A stretch of 64,000 nt of DNA, from assembly GCA_958295785.1 (NCBI GenBank), contig OY282377.1, forward strand, positions 1,068,394 to 1,132,393. Direction: 5' to 3'. The position numbers were made by a program, and so were the translations under genes. Under the pieces are notes generated by a model. The model was not told the DNA's origin. It made no database searches and saw only the letters and a program-made list of their open reading frames with translations. Below, piece by piece: positions 37,695 to 45,944 of this stretch. The stretch is from an uncultured Latescibacterota bacterium (GTDB taxonomy: Bacteria; Latescibacterota; UBA2968). How positions within the stretch are numbered: position 1 is the stretch's first letter; each line of letters opens with the position of its first letter.

Positions 37695-37754
37695 AAGCCC
37701 TCGCATACGGACCCTGAAGGGATTTAATCAGGAGCCAGTTGCGGGGGCTTTTTG
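37695..37754 (+). terminator. Rho-independent terminator after the CARDB protein gene
   Basis: Outer stem AAGCCCtCGCA (37695-37705) / TGCGgGGGCTT (37740-37750) around an inner CCCTGAAGGG hairpin, then TTTTTG. From here to 38200 there is no confident gene except the small frame at 37914-38006. Confidence 0.8.
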
Positions 37755-37913
37755 TGATCGGGCGGGCGCGTATGATAATCGGGGGATAGACGCGCTGAAT
37801 GGCTGTTGTCAATTCCGACAGATGGCAAGCCGTGATGTTCTTCTGAAGACCTATTGCGTTGTTTTGATTCGCCCATGTGATGCAGAAAGGTGCTCAATAG
37901 GTGGCTTGTTTCT

Positions 37914-38006
37914 CTATCGTCTGTAACCCTCAAGGGCGATGGGCACGATAATGGGAATACCAAAAGCCAAAATGACGCCCATAAACCAATAAAACATGGT
38001 GTCCAT
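37914..38006 (-). CDS. Possible 30-residue single-pass membrane peptide
   Basis: MDTMFYWFMGVILAFGIPII is a strong hydrophobic helix followed by a short basic tail (EGYRR). No clear ribosome site precedes it, which lowers confidence. It is in an otherwise empty gap. Confidence 0.35.
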   Translation of the reverse strand: MDTMFYWFMGVILAFGIPIIVPIALEGYRR

Positions 38007-38200
38007 TCGAAGGTGGTTGGGGGCGGGGACCGACAACTGACAACCGAATTTCCCTTTTTTCTCCGCGCAGGGCATGCTATATTGGGCGCGGATTCGAGAA
38101 TGTGATCATCTTCAAAAACAAGCGAGAGAGCAGGTGGCGAAAGGACTGGGGGAGATCCTTTGCGATCCCTTGTTTTCTCGCGCTATTGGAGGGCATAACC

Positions 38201-39001
38201 ATGCTGACGCGAGAACAAATCGACTTTTACCACGAAAATGGGTATCTCAAATGCGAGGCACTCTTTACCCCTGAAGAAACCGCCGAACTCGGCTCGGAAA
38301 TGGTTCGTATCATCGAAAACTGGGGCAATGAGACCATTGGCTGGCGAGGCCCATGGCGGAATCGATATTTGCCCGAAGACGAACGCCTCAACACCAAAGC
38401 GGTTTTTATGCACAATCCGCAATTTTACTCCGCGACATGGGGGCGCGTCATCTTTCACGAGCGGCTGGTGGGTTGCGTTGAAGACCTCATCCACGACACA
38501 GTGCAGTGGCATCACACTGTGCTCCACGCCAAACCGCCCGAACTCGGCACGCCGTTTCCCATGCATCAGGACTACCCTTTTTACCCGCACGACGGCCCGA
38601 ATTTTGTCGATTGCCTGCTCCACCTCGACGACACGCCAATGGAAAGCGGGTGCTTGCGCGTGGTGCCCGGTAGCCACAAAAATGGCCCGCTCGTTCACGT
38701 CTTGGGCCCAGATACGTCTCCGCATCTGCCGCCGGAGGCCTATCATCCCGATCACATCGACTCCGTCATGGTGCCAGCAAAAGCGGGGGACGTCATCTTC
38801 TTTAGCTATCAGGCCATTCACTGGTCGGATTGCAACCGCACCGCCCAATGGCGAAAATCCGTGCGCTTTGGCTATCACAGCGCGAAGATGCAACCCGTGG
38901 GCCGCGCAGAAGACGACCCCTATCGCATTGACCCCAGCAATATTTTGGAACGCAAAGCCAGCACCATTGTGTCTGGCTTTAAAACGAATGACGCCAATTA
39001 A
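38201..39001 (+). CDS. Phytanoyl-CoA dioxygenase (PhyH) family protein
   Basis: 266 residues. The Fe(II) ligands are visible: H122 and D124 in MHQDYP, and the distal H207 in AIHWSD. A basic residue about 11 after it (R218) fits the 2-oxoglutarate site. The family hydroxylates diverse small molecules; the substrate is unknown. GGAGGG lies 8 bp upstream of the ATG; 33 upstream codons are open but lack support. A sulfatase gene starts 11 bp after the stop, so the two are co-transcribed and may act on the same sulfated substrate. Confidence 0.93.
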   Translation: MLTREQIDFYHENGYLKCEALFTPEETAELGSEMVRIIENWGNETIGWRGPWRNRYLPEDERLNTKAVFMHNPQFYSATWGRVIFHERLVGCVEDLIHDTVQWHHTVLHAKPPELGTPFPMHQDYPFYPHDGPNFVDCLLHLDDTPMESGCLRVVPGSHKNGPLVHVLGPDTSPHLPPEAYHPDHIDSVMVPAKAGDVIFFSYQAIHWSDCNRTAQWRKSVRFGYHSAKMQPVGRAEDDPYRIDPSNILERKASTIVSGFKTNDAN

Positions 39002-39012
39002 AGGATATGGCG

Positions 39013-40233
39013 ATGGACAAACCCAACATCATCATCGTCCTGGCAGACGACATGGGCTATGGCGATTCCAGCGCGTACGGGGGCTGGATCGACACGCCTG
39101 CGATGGAACTGATGGCGCGCGAGGGTCTCAAATTCACGGATTTTCACGCCAGCGGGGTCGTGTGTAGTCCCACGCGCGCAGGGTTGCTTACCGGCCGCTA
39201 TCAACAGCGCGCAGGCGTGCCCAATGTGATCAATGCCGACCCCAACCACGCGGACCACTATTTGGGATTGCATCCCTCTGAACGCACCTTTCCCAAATTG
39301 CTCAAGGAAGCCGGTTATACGTCCGCGATCTTTGGCAAATGGCACTTGGGTTACGACAAAAAATTCAATCCCATGCACCACGGATTTGATCGCTTTCGCG
39401 GATATGTCAGCGGCAATATCGACTATATTTCGCACTACGACCGCATGGAAATCTACGACTGGTGGGAGGGCCTCGAACACGTAGAAGAAGAGGGCTATAC
39501 CACGCATCTCATCACGCAACATTCGGTGCAATTCATCAAAGATCACAAAGACGTGCCCTTTTGCCTGTACGTTGCCCACGAAGCCGTACACACGCCGTTG
39601 CAAGGGCCTGAGGATCCCGCGATTCGCGGTCCAAAAAAAGAAAACTTTCACCCCGACGATCCCGCGGCGACCTATTGCGAAATGATGAAAGCCATGGACG
39701 ACAGCTTGGGCGAAATTATGGGCGCGGTTCGAGACGCGGGCATTGCGGAAAACACCCTCGTCTTCTTTTTTTCGGACAACGGGGGCACGCGCCAAAACCC
39801 CGAGTCCAACGCGCCTTTGCGCGGGCACAAGGGCACGGTTTGGGAAGGAGGGCATCGGGTGCCGGCCATTGCGTGGTGGCCTGGCACCATCGCGCCCAAC
39901 CGCGTTGCGGACGAACTCGCCATCAGCCTGGATCTCTGTCCCACCATGTGCGACATGGCCGGCGTCTCTGCGCCCGACGGTCACTTTGACGGCATCGGCC
40001 TCAACGCGCTTCTCAGGGGCGAGGGTGAACCGCGTCCTCGACACTTGTTTTGGAATGGCCTCGCCATGCGCGACGACACCTACAAGTTGGTCATCGACAA
40101 CGACACACCGCGCCTGTTCGATCTCTCGCAAGACCTTTCGGAAAGCGAGGACCTCGCATCGCAACACCCCGACCGCACGCGGGCCATGTGCCGCGCCATT
40201 GAGGCGTGGAAACGAGACGTGGCCGCGTCTTGA
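39013..40233 (+). CDS. Type I sulfatase (arylsulfatase family)
   Basis: 406 residues. The formylglycine motif is C51-S-P-T-R (CSPTRAGLLTGR), needing maturation by a formylglycine-generating enzyme or anSME not seen here. Metal ligands D12 and D13 lie in LADDMGYGD, with FGKWHLG and the C-terminal metal pair in FFFSDNGG. No signal peptide is visible, so action in the cytoplasm is suggested. The start at 39013 was chosen because AAGGA is 8 bp upstream; ATG 39007 sits too close. It follows the PhyH gene in an operon. Confidence 0.94.
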   Translation: MDKPNIIIVLADDMGYGDSSAYGGWIDTPAMELMAREGLKFTDFHASGVVCSPTRAGLLTGRYQQRAGVPNVINADPNHADHYLGLHPSERTFPKLLKEAGYTSAIFGKWHLGYDKKFNPMHHGFDRFRGYVSGNIDYISHYDRMEIYDWWEGLEHVEEEGYTTHLITQHSVQFIKDHKDVPFCLYVAHEAVHTPLQGPEDPAIRGPKKENFHPDDPAATYCEMMKAMDDSLGEIMGAVRDAGIAENTLVFFFSDNGGTRQNPESNAPLRGHKGTVWEGGHRVPAIAWWPGTIAPNRVADELAISLDLCPTMCDMAGVSAPDGHFDGIGLNALLRGEGEPRPRHLFWNGLAMRDDTYKLVIDNDTPRLFDLSQDLSESEDLASQHPDRTRAMCRAIEAWKRDVAAS

Positions 40234-40261
40234 AAGGAAGTTATACCAAGGGACTGATATG

Positions 40262-40480
40262 AAAACCTATCCTAAAAAGTTGTCTTAAAACGAAATATGA
40301 CCCCCGCAACGGAGCGGGGAGACGTTATTCCCCTTCCCCTTAGAAAGACGCGAGGATAGAGACGTAGGGGCGCGGCCCCCGTGCCCGCCCGAAAAGGCAA
40401 GGATAGAAACGTAGGGGCGGTGCCTCCGTGCCCGCCCACAAGGGATATAGGTTCCGATAATTTTAATAGCCTCTAAGAGG
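40262..40480. repeat. Composite repeat block
   Basis: Begins AAGTTGTCTTAAAACGAAA, shared with 3746, and ends TAGCCTCTAAGAG, shared with 11365. Inside are a GC hairpin (CCCCGCAACGGAGCGGGG) and two REP-like copies (near 40366 and 40410). It looks like a MITE-like element into which REP-like repeats were inserted. It fills most of the gap between the sulfatase and symporter genes. Confidence 0.65.
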
Positions 40481-40548
40481 AGATTACTTCCATAATCCGA
40501 GAGCTTCACGCTGAGACGTAACGGGGTTATTTTTTAGAGAGTGGGTTT

Positions 40549-42090
40549 ATGTTTGGATTACACGCGCTGGATTTTGCTTCACTCGCAATTTATTTGATCG
40601 GCATTATGGTCGCTGGGGTTTGGGTCGCGCGAAAAATAAAAAACACGGGCGACTACTTTATGGGCGGGCGTAGCTTTGGCAAGGCATTTATGATCATGCA
40701 CGCCTTTGGCACGGGCACGCATACGGATCAGGCGGTCACGGTTGCGGGCGCGTCCTACAAATTGGGCATGGCCGGGATATGGTACCAGTGGCTCTATTTG
40801 TTCGCCACGCCGTTTTACTGGCTCATCGCGCCAATTTGGCGCAGGTTGCGCTACCTCACCATTGCCGACTTTTTTGAGGATCGATTCAGCAAATCCCTGG
40901 GCTATTTCTACGCGCTGTATGGCTTGCTCTATTTTGCCATCCAAATCGGCATCATGCTCTTGGGCACGGGTAAAACCGCGAGTGCGATGACCGGCGGCGC
41001 GATTTCGCCCGAACTCGCTATCGGCGTCATGACCGTCCTCTTTCTCTCCTACGGCCTTTTGGGCGGCTTGCCCGCGGCCATCATCACGGACTTTATTCAG
41101 GGCATCTTCATCATCGTCCTCTCTTTTCTCCTCGTCCCGTATGTCATCGACGGCGTCGGCGGTTTTACGGGCCTCCACCAACAAGTGCCCATTGAAAAAT
41201 TCAGCCTCAAAGCACCCGGCGATCCCCCGCTCGGCTACGACCGCATCACGCCGTTTTTCATCGTGATGGTCGTGATCAACGCCCTCGTCGGCATCATTGC
41301 CCAACCCCATCACATGGAAATTGGCGGCGCGGGCAAAACCGAGCGCGAAGCCCGCGTGGGGTTCACCTACGGCAACATGATCAAACGCCTCTGCACCGTG
41401 GCATGGGCATTTACCGGCGTGGCTTGTATTGCCCTCTATCCGGATATCGACGACCCGGAACACGCTTTTGGGCTGGCCTCGCGCGACCTCTTGCCCATCG
41501 GTCTCATCGGCGTGATGCTCGCCTCCATGATCGCGGCGGTCATGTCCACCTGCGATTCGTTTATGGTCGATGGCGCGGCCCTTTTTGTCGAAAACTTTTA
41601 CAAACCCCTCTTCAAATCCAACGCCGAAGACAAACACTACCTCGCTACGGGGCGCATCGTGGCCCTTGTGCTGGTCGTCTTTGGCATTGTGATCGCGCTC
41701 TATTTCACGTCTGTCGTCGCGATCATCCGCCTCTCGTGGTCGCTGGTGGCGTTCTTTGGCATTGCGTTTTGGGGGGGCATTCTCTGGCGAAGGTGCAACG
41801 CGCCCGGCGCCTGGGCAGGGCTGATCGTCTCGGCTTTGTTATTCGCCATTTCCGGCGAAGAAATCATCCATTGGGAAAGCCTGGGCATCGCCATTTCCGG
41901 CCTCGGATGGGAATTGCCCCATCGCTATGTGCTCTACATCACCGGTGGATTTGCCGCGCTCATCATCGCGAGCATCAGCACCAAACCGCAAGACCCCCAA
42001 CGCCTCGACCGCTTTTACACCTTGCTCCACACGCCCGTCGGACAAGAACACAAATTGCGCGAGGCGGGCATTAAAGTTGTGTTGGAATAG
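40549..42090 (+). CDS. Sodium:solute symporter (SSS family)
   Basis: 513 residues with about 13 membrane segments. SSS features are present: the N-terminal helix plus KNTGDYFMGGRSFGKA, and the core MLASMIAAVMSTCDSFMVDG near residue 330. Substrate unknown. Position after PhyH and sulfatase genes suggests uptake of the same organic compound, but the 315-bp repeat-filled gap means the operon link is uncertain. GAGAGTGGG precedes the ATG. Confidence 0.93.
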   Translation: MFGLHALDFASLAIYLIGIMVAGVWVARKIKNTGDYFMGGRSFGKAFMIMHAFGTGTHTDQAVTVAGASYKLGMAGIWYQWLYLFATPFYWLIAPIWRRLRYLTIADFFEDRFSKSLGYFYALYGLLYFAIQIGIMLLGTGKTASAMTGGAISPELAIGVMTVLFLSYGLLGGLPAAIITDFIQGIFIIVLSFLLVPYVIDGVGGFTGLHQQVPIEKFSLKAPGDPPLGYDRITPFFIVMVVINALVGIIAQPHHMEIGGAGKTEREARVGFTYGNMIKRLCTVAWAFTGVACIALYPDIDDPEHAFGLASRDLLPIGLIGVMLASMIAAVMSTCDSFMVDGAALFVENFYKPLFKSNAEDKHYLATGRIVALVLVVFGIVIALYFTSVVAIIRLSWSLVAFFGIAFWGGILWRRCNAPGAWAGLIVSALLFAISGEEIIHWESLGIAISGLGWELPHRYVLYITGGFAALIIASISTKPQDPQRLDRFYTLLHTPVGQEHKLREAGIKVVLE

Positions 42091-42117
42091 CGGAAAAAGG
42101 GAAGATGCGAGGAGAGG

Positions 42118-42256
42118 AACGTAGGGGCGGTGCCCCCGTGCCCGCCCAAAGATACAAGAGCGGTGTGTGTAGGGGCGGTGCCCCCGTGCTCGCCCGAAAA
42201 TGCAAGATACAAGAGCAGTGTGTGTAGGGGCGATGCCCCCGTGCTCGCCCGAAGAT
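42118..42256. repeat. Three REP-like repeats in tandem
   Basis: Copies near 42120, 42169 and 42223, all in one orientation (GTAGGGGCGGTGCCCCCGTGC) and spaced about 50 bp, between the symporter and the small membrane peptide gene. Confidence 0.85.
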
Positions 42257-42267
42257 AGGAGTCATCT

Positions 42268-42387
42268 ATGTTTGATCTCGAAATTCGCAAACCATCCAAA
42301 GAAACCGTCGTCGGTTTTATCGTCGCCTGGATCTGCGTGATCGGCATTGTGTTGCTCACGATGGTCCTCGTCCGCATCGGTGCATAG
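42268..42387 (+). CDS. 39-residue single-pass membrane peptide
   Basis: MFDLEIRKPSKETVVGFIVA then a long hydrophobic helix (WICVIGIVLLTMVLVRIGA). TAGGAG lies 7 bp upstream of the ATG. It sits after the sodium:solute symporter and 11 bp before the GNAT gene in the same orientation. Small hydrophobic subunits next to symporters are known, so an accessory role is possible; that is inference. Confidence 0.68.
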   Translation: MFDLEIRKPSKETVVGFIVAWICVIGIVLLTMVLVRIGA

Positions 42388-42398
42388 AGGCATTTCCC

Positions 42399-42878
42399 AT
42401 GATTCGAAAATACCGTTCCGAAGACATAGAAGCCCTCAAGGAAATCACCGTGATTTGCTTTGATGGGGTGTCCATTGACCAAAATATGGAAAAAAAATTC
42501 GGTCAATTTGCCGACACGGATTGGAAAGCGCGCAAAGCCAAGCACATCGACGCGGATGTTGCGGCCAATGCCGATGGCATCTTCGTTTGCGAAGACAATG
42601 GCAATGTGGTGGGCTACATCACCACGCGCATCGACCCCGAAAGCAAAATAGGCGGCATTCCCAACCTCGCCATCTTGCCCGAATATCGGGGCCAAGGTCT
42701 CGGCAAGGCGTTGATGAAAGCCGCCTTTGATTACTTTGAGGAACGGGGAATGGTCGTCGCCAAAATCGAAACGCTCGACCAAAATCCCATCGGTCAAAAC
42801 TTTTATCCGCGCTCGGGCTTCACCCAAGTCGCCCGACAAATCCACTACGCAATGCCATTGGCAGATCGCAAAGTGTAG
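42399..42878 (+). CDS. GNAT-family N-acetyltransferase
   Basis: 159 residues. Acetyl-CoA motif IPNLAILPEYRGQGLGKALM (R-G-Q-G-L-G), then IETLDQNPIGQNFYPRSGFT at the family's C-terminal strand. Substrate unknown. It starts 11 bp after the small membrane peptide gene and is probably co-transcribed with it. Confidence 0.92.
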   Translation: MIRKYRSEDIEALKEITVICFDGVSIDQNMEKKFGQFADTDWKARKAKHIDADVAANADGIFVCEDNGNVVGYITTRIDPESKIGGIPNLAILPEYRGQGLGKALMKAAFDYFEERGMVVAKIETLDQNPIGQNFYPRSGFTQVARQIHYAMPLADRKV

Positions 42879-42979
42879 AGAAGCGAAATGAGATCAACTT
42901 TCGGCTTTCAGCCTTCACCCATCCGCCCAAAGCGATGTATGGGCTTACCGCTTGTGCCTTTTGTGGCAAATTGAAAATC

Positions 42980-43618
42980 ATGAACCTATCCATCCCCAAA
43001 TCGCGCCTCCTGATCGCCTGCACAATGGCCTGTTTGCTCGCGCCATCTGTCGCATGGCCGCGCGAAGCGAAATCGCCCCCAAAAGCCGCCCTGTTGTCCA
43101 TTCTCTTGCCCGGCTTGGGCGAGCGGTACGCAGGCGGGCGAAAATCCGCGAAGTTTTTCTTGTTTACTGAAGGCGTGTTTTGGACGGGCTTGTTCGCGTT
43201 TCAAAAACTCAACACCACGCGGGAAAACACGTTCCGCGCTTATGCGGCCACCCGCGCCGGTGCCACCGCGGGCAAAAGGCCCAATTCCCATTACGACCGT
43301 CTGTCTGCGTACGACAGCATTTACGACTACAATGCCCGGTTGCAATACGTCGAGGGCGCGTCATCTATGCCCTTGCCGGAAACGCCCGACAATTTTTGGG
43401 AGTGGGATTCACAGGCGTCGCGCCAACACTTTCGCACCTTGCGGAGCAAAGCCACTTGGGCGCGCACGCGCGGTTTTCTCTTTGCGGGCGCGCTGATCTT
43501 CAACCGCTTTGCCAGCGCGTTAAACGCCGCCAATATCGCTTCAAAAACCCGCGCCACAACAACGGTTGCCACCAATTCCCGAGGCGACTTGCAGGTGCAG
43601 TTGCGCTTTCGTTGGTAA
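42980..43618 (+). CDS. DUF5683-like secreted/envelope protein
   Basis: 212 residues. A signal peptide (SRLLIACTMACLLAPSVAWP) is followed by AALLSILLPGLGERYAGGRK, the hallmark of DUF5683-type proteins that begin with a conserved PG.GQ-like turn and membrane helices. A second hydrophobic segment follows (FFLFTEGVFWTGLFAFQ), and a third lies near residue 170. The C-terminus ends in aromatic residues (LQVQLRFRW). Function unknown. The start was chosen from the signal peptide; the ribosome site is weak. Confidence 0.72.
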   Translation: MNLSIPKSRLLIACTMACLLAPSVAWPREAKSPPKAALLSILLPGLGERYAGGRKSAKFFLFTEGVFWTGLFAFQKLNTTRENTFRAYAATRAGATAGKRPNSHYDRLSAYDSIYDYNARLQYVEGASSMPLPETPDNFWEWDSQASRQHFRTLRSKATWARTRGFLFAGALIFNRFASALNAANIASKTRATTTVATNSRGDLQVQLRFRW

Positions 43619-43704
43619 GAGGCGAAATAATCCACTAAGGGCACAAAGGAAAAGGAAGCCCCATCGCTTCCAGCGTGGTGAGTACGTAACCTTAGCGAGA
43701 ACTT

Positions 43705-43938
43705 ATGAAAACGATTCAAATGGAAATTGACGAGGCTCTATGGGTTGAAGTTGAGCGTGCGATCAGGGCGCGGGGTACAACCCGATCCAAATTTATTTGC
43801 AATGCGCTCCGGTTGGTTCTCAGAGATTCGCATGTACCAGCTTTAGAAAAAACGCATCGCGAAGGGTATCAAAAACGCCCTACATCAGAAGGTGAATTTG
43901 ACGCTTGGGAAACAGAACGTGTTTGGGGTGATCGATGA
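43705..43938 (+). CDS. Ribbon-helix-helix antitoxin of a MazEF-type pair
   Basis: 77 residues. The N-terminal strand (MKTIQMEIDEALWVEVERAI) and two helices (GTTRSKFICNALRLVLRD) fit a CopG/RHH DNA-binding antitoxin. The C-terminal acidic tail (EGEFDAWETERVWGD) is the usual toxin-neutralising part. Its stop overlaps the start of a truncated mazF by 4 bp (ATGA). It is now an orphan antitoxin. Confidence 0.85.
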   Translation: MKTIQMEIDEALWVEVERAIRARGTTRSKFICNALRLVLRDSHVPALEKTHREGYQKRPTSEGEFDAWETERVWGDR

Positions 43939-44042
43939 ACCGAGGAGATATCTATTGGTACACCTTTAAGCAACCAGATAAGCACCGTCCTGTATTAATC
44001 CTCACCCGTCCCTCTGCTATACCTTATCTGACATCTCTTACA
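43935..44042 (+). pseudogene. Truncated MazF-family toxin gene
   Basis: The first 36 codons match MazF ([36 protein letters not shown]). After that the sequence is simply the antisense of the ABC ATPase gene's 3' end, and the frame runs on to 44165 with no toxin similarity. About two thirds of the toxin is gone, including most of its core fold. The breakpoint is within a few bases of the ATPase stop codon (44038-44040). Confidence 0.85.
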
Positions 44043-44715
44043 GCACCGCTTCGTCCTTCACCACTTCCCCGTCGAGCAGATGCACAATGCGTTTGCCATA
44101 GCCCGCCCATCTTTCCGAATGCGTCACCTGCACAATGGTCGTGCCTTCGCCGTGCAACTGCGTGAACAAATTCATCACTTGTTCGCCCTGAGTCGAATTT
44201 AGGTTTCCCGTTGGTTCATCGGCCAGGATCAAACGCGGTTTGATCACCACGGCACGCGCAATGCCCACGCGCTGCTGTTCGCCCCCAGACAGTTGGTGGG
44301 GAAACAGGTCTTTTTTCGATGTGAGATCAAATTCGTCCAGCATTGCATTGACCCGCTCTGCGCGTTCCTCTCCCTTGACTTTTTTATATAACAACGGCGT
44401 TTCAATGTTGCCAGACACGCTCAGGTCGTCGATCAGGTGGTAGCTTTGAAACACGAAGCCAATGTTGTTTTTGTGACACTCCGACCGGTCGCGTTCGCGC
44501 ATTTTATGCACGGCTTGAGCGTCAAAAAAGTATTCTCCTTTGTTCGCCGCGTCCAGCATGCCCATAATGTGTAACAAAGTGGATTTGCCCGATCCAGACG
44601 GCCCCATGATGGAGACAAATTCCCCAGATGCAATTTCCAAGTCAATGCCCTGCAAGACAACCGTTCGGATAAAACGCGACGAATACCACTTTTGAATCCC
44701 CTTCATTTGAATCAT
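44038..44715 (-). CDS. ABC transporter ATPase of MacB/LolD type, no permease nearby
   Basis: 225 residues. Walker A GPSGSGKS, signature LSGGEQQR, Walker [11 protein letters not shown] and switch histidine region [11 protein letters not shown] are all intact. MacB/LolD-type ATPases drive efflux or lipoprotein-release permeases encoded alongside. Here the upstream gene is a lipid kinase and the downstream neighbour is the broken mazF, so the permease gene was probably deleted at the 44037 breakpoint. AGGAGG sits 7 bp before the chosen ATG; the frame is open nine codons further up. Confidence 0.93.
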   Translation of the reverse strand: MIQMKGIQKWYSSRFIRTVVLQGIDLEIASGEFVSIMGPSGSGKSTLLHIMGMLDAANKGEYFFDAQAVHKMRERDRSECHKNNIGFVFQSYHLIDDLSVSGNIETPLLYKKVKGEERAERVNAMLDEFDLTSKKDLFPHQLSGGEQQRVGIARAVVIKPRLILADEPTGNLNSTQGEQVMNLFTQLHGEGTTIVQVTHSERWAGYGKRIVHLLDGEVVKDEAVL

Positions 44716-44734
44716 ATCAAACCTCCTTTTTTGG

Positions 44735-44800
44735 ACGATCACAGGGGGTTGTCCCTACGTTTTTTGGACGATCACAGAAGCCATTCCCCTGCGATGGCTT
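44735..44800. repeat. Two tandem diverged REP-like repeats
   Basis: TTTTTTGGACGATCACAG occurs twice, followed by different right arms (GGGGTTGTCCCTACG and AAGCCATTCCCCTGCG). These have drifted from the GGGCGAGCACGG consensus. Confidence 0.65.
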
Positions 44801-44849
44801 TTCATCTGCGGATCATCTGGATGGGCGGGATTGCACGCTGTGTTGTAGG

Positions 44850-45743
44850 CTACGCCTGTGCGTCTGTTCGTCGTTTCACTTTCAGCGCGCTGGGAGCGAT
44901 CTCAATTTTTGTGGGGGTCTCACACACGGGTTCGCCATCGGCAAATACCCACATGGGATCATCAGACGCAATTTGCAAGGTTTTGGTTTGCGCGATATGC
45001 ACCGCGGGATGACCGATATGTGCGCCGGAATACGCACGCGATAACAGTCGCAAGACCCGCCAGCGCGGCATATCTGTCACCGCGCACACATTGAGCACGC
45101 CGTCGGAGATCGATGCGTGCGGTACAATTTTGACTCCGCTCCCGTAAAAGGGCGCGTTGGCCGTTGCCGTCAGCAGAATACGCCCTTCAAAAACGCCAAA
45201 GTCGCCAGTCAGACGCACCCTTGAAGCGCGATATCCGACCAGCGTTTGCAAAATTGCCAGCCCATAAGCCATCGTCCCGCCCCATCGCAAAGCCCGCTCG
45301 CGCACCCGTTGTGCGACTGCGGTGTCGAATCCCAAACTCGCAACGGTCGCAAAAAACCGGTCGTCGATTTTCCCCAAATCCATTGCCCGCACCGCGCCAT
45401 GCACCAGCGTATTGACGATGCCGTTCACATCTTTGGGCAAGGCCAATGCCCGCGCCAAATCATTCCCGCGACCACAGGGCACGATGCCCAAAACAGCGTC
45501 TGAATGCGCGAGGCCATTGATCACTTCATGAACGGTTCCATCCCCGCCACACGCTGCCACTTGTCGCGCCCCCCGCGCCAATACCTTGCGCGTTAGCCGC
45601 TCGCAATCCCCCGATGCTTTCGATACCATCAGGTCGGCTCCCACCCCTCGCCGATGCAACAAACCCACAACCCGCTCGCCAACGCGCTCTGCCCGGCCGC
45701 GCCCCGAAATGGGATTTGCGATAATCATCCAATGGGTTGACAT
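44850..45743 (-). CDS. Diacylglycerol kinase-family lipid kinase (YegS/DgkB-like)
   Basis: 297 residues. The catalytic domain has the family motifs NPISGRG at the N-terminus, CGGDGTVHEVINGL near residue 65 and GIVPCGRGNDLARAL near residue 88. The C-terminal domain carries NVCAVTDMP. The family phosphorylates diacylglycerol or related lipids. It lies between repeat blocks with no operon partner. The start was set at MSTHWMIIANP, where the fold begins; the open frame extends 57 codons upstream through repeat sequence. Confidence 0.92.
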   Translation of the reverse strand: MSTHWMIIANPISGRGRAERVGERVVGLLHRRGVGADLMVSKASGDCERLTRKVLARGARQVAACGGDGTVHEVINGLAHSDAVLGIVPCGRGNDLARALALPKDVNGIVNTLVHGAVRAMDLGKIDDRFFATVASLGFDTAVAQRVRERALRWGGTMAYGLAILQTLVGYRASRVRLTGDFGVFEGRILLTATANAPFYGSGVKIVPHASISDGVLNVCAVTDMPRWRVLRLLSRAYSGAHIGHPAVHIAQTKTLQIASDDPMWVFADGEPVCETPTKIEIAPSALKVKRRTDAQA

Positions 45744-45769
45744 AAGGCGGTAAGAGGTAAGATGCGGAT

Positions 45770-45865
45770 CGCGGATTAAGCAGATTGCGCGGATGAAAGG
45801 CGAGAGGCAACTACGGATGAGAGGCAGGTAGGAGCGCGGCCCTCGTGTCCGCCCGAAGACAAAAC
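45770..45865. repeat. Intergenic repeats (CGCGGATTAA type and REP-like)
   Basis: A partial GATCGCGGATTAAGCAGATTGCGCGGATG element at 45767-45796 and a diverged REP-like copy near 45830 (GTAGGAGCGCGGCCCTCGTG). No gene between 45744 and 45944. Confidence 0.6.
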
Positions 45866-45944
45866 GCGAGGGTAAATGAGCGGATGTTGGGCGTGTCGCT
45901 TTCGTCACTGGCAACGATATAGATGCCGAATGACACGGCGTGGA

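Noticed and set aside
40480-40548. TPP-like riboswitch before the symporter (CTGAGACG)
   Set aside because: Only one short box resembles the consensus; the second conserved box and the expected stems are absent.
44043-44165. Continuation of the MazF reading frame
   Set aside because: This part is the antisense of the ABC ATPase gene and bears no resemblance to MazF.
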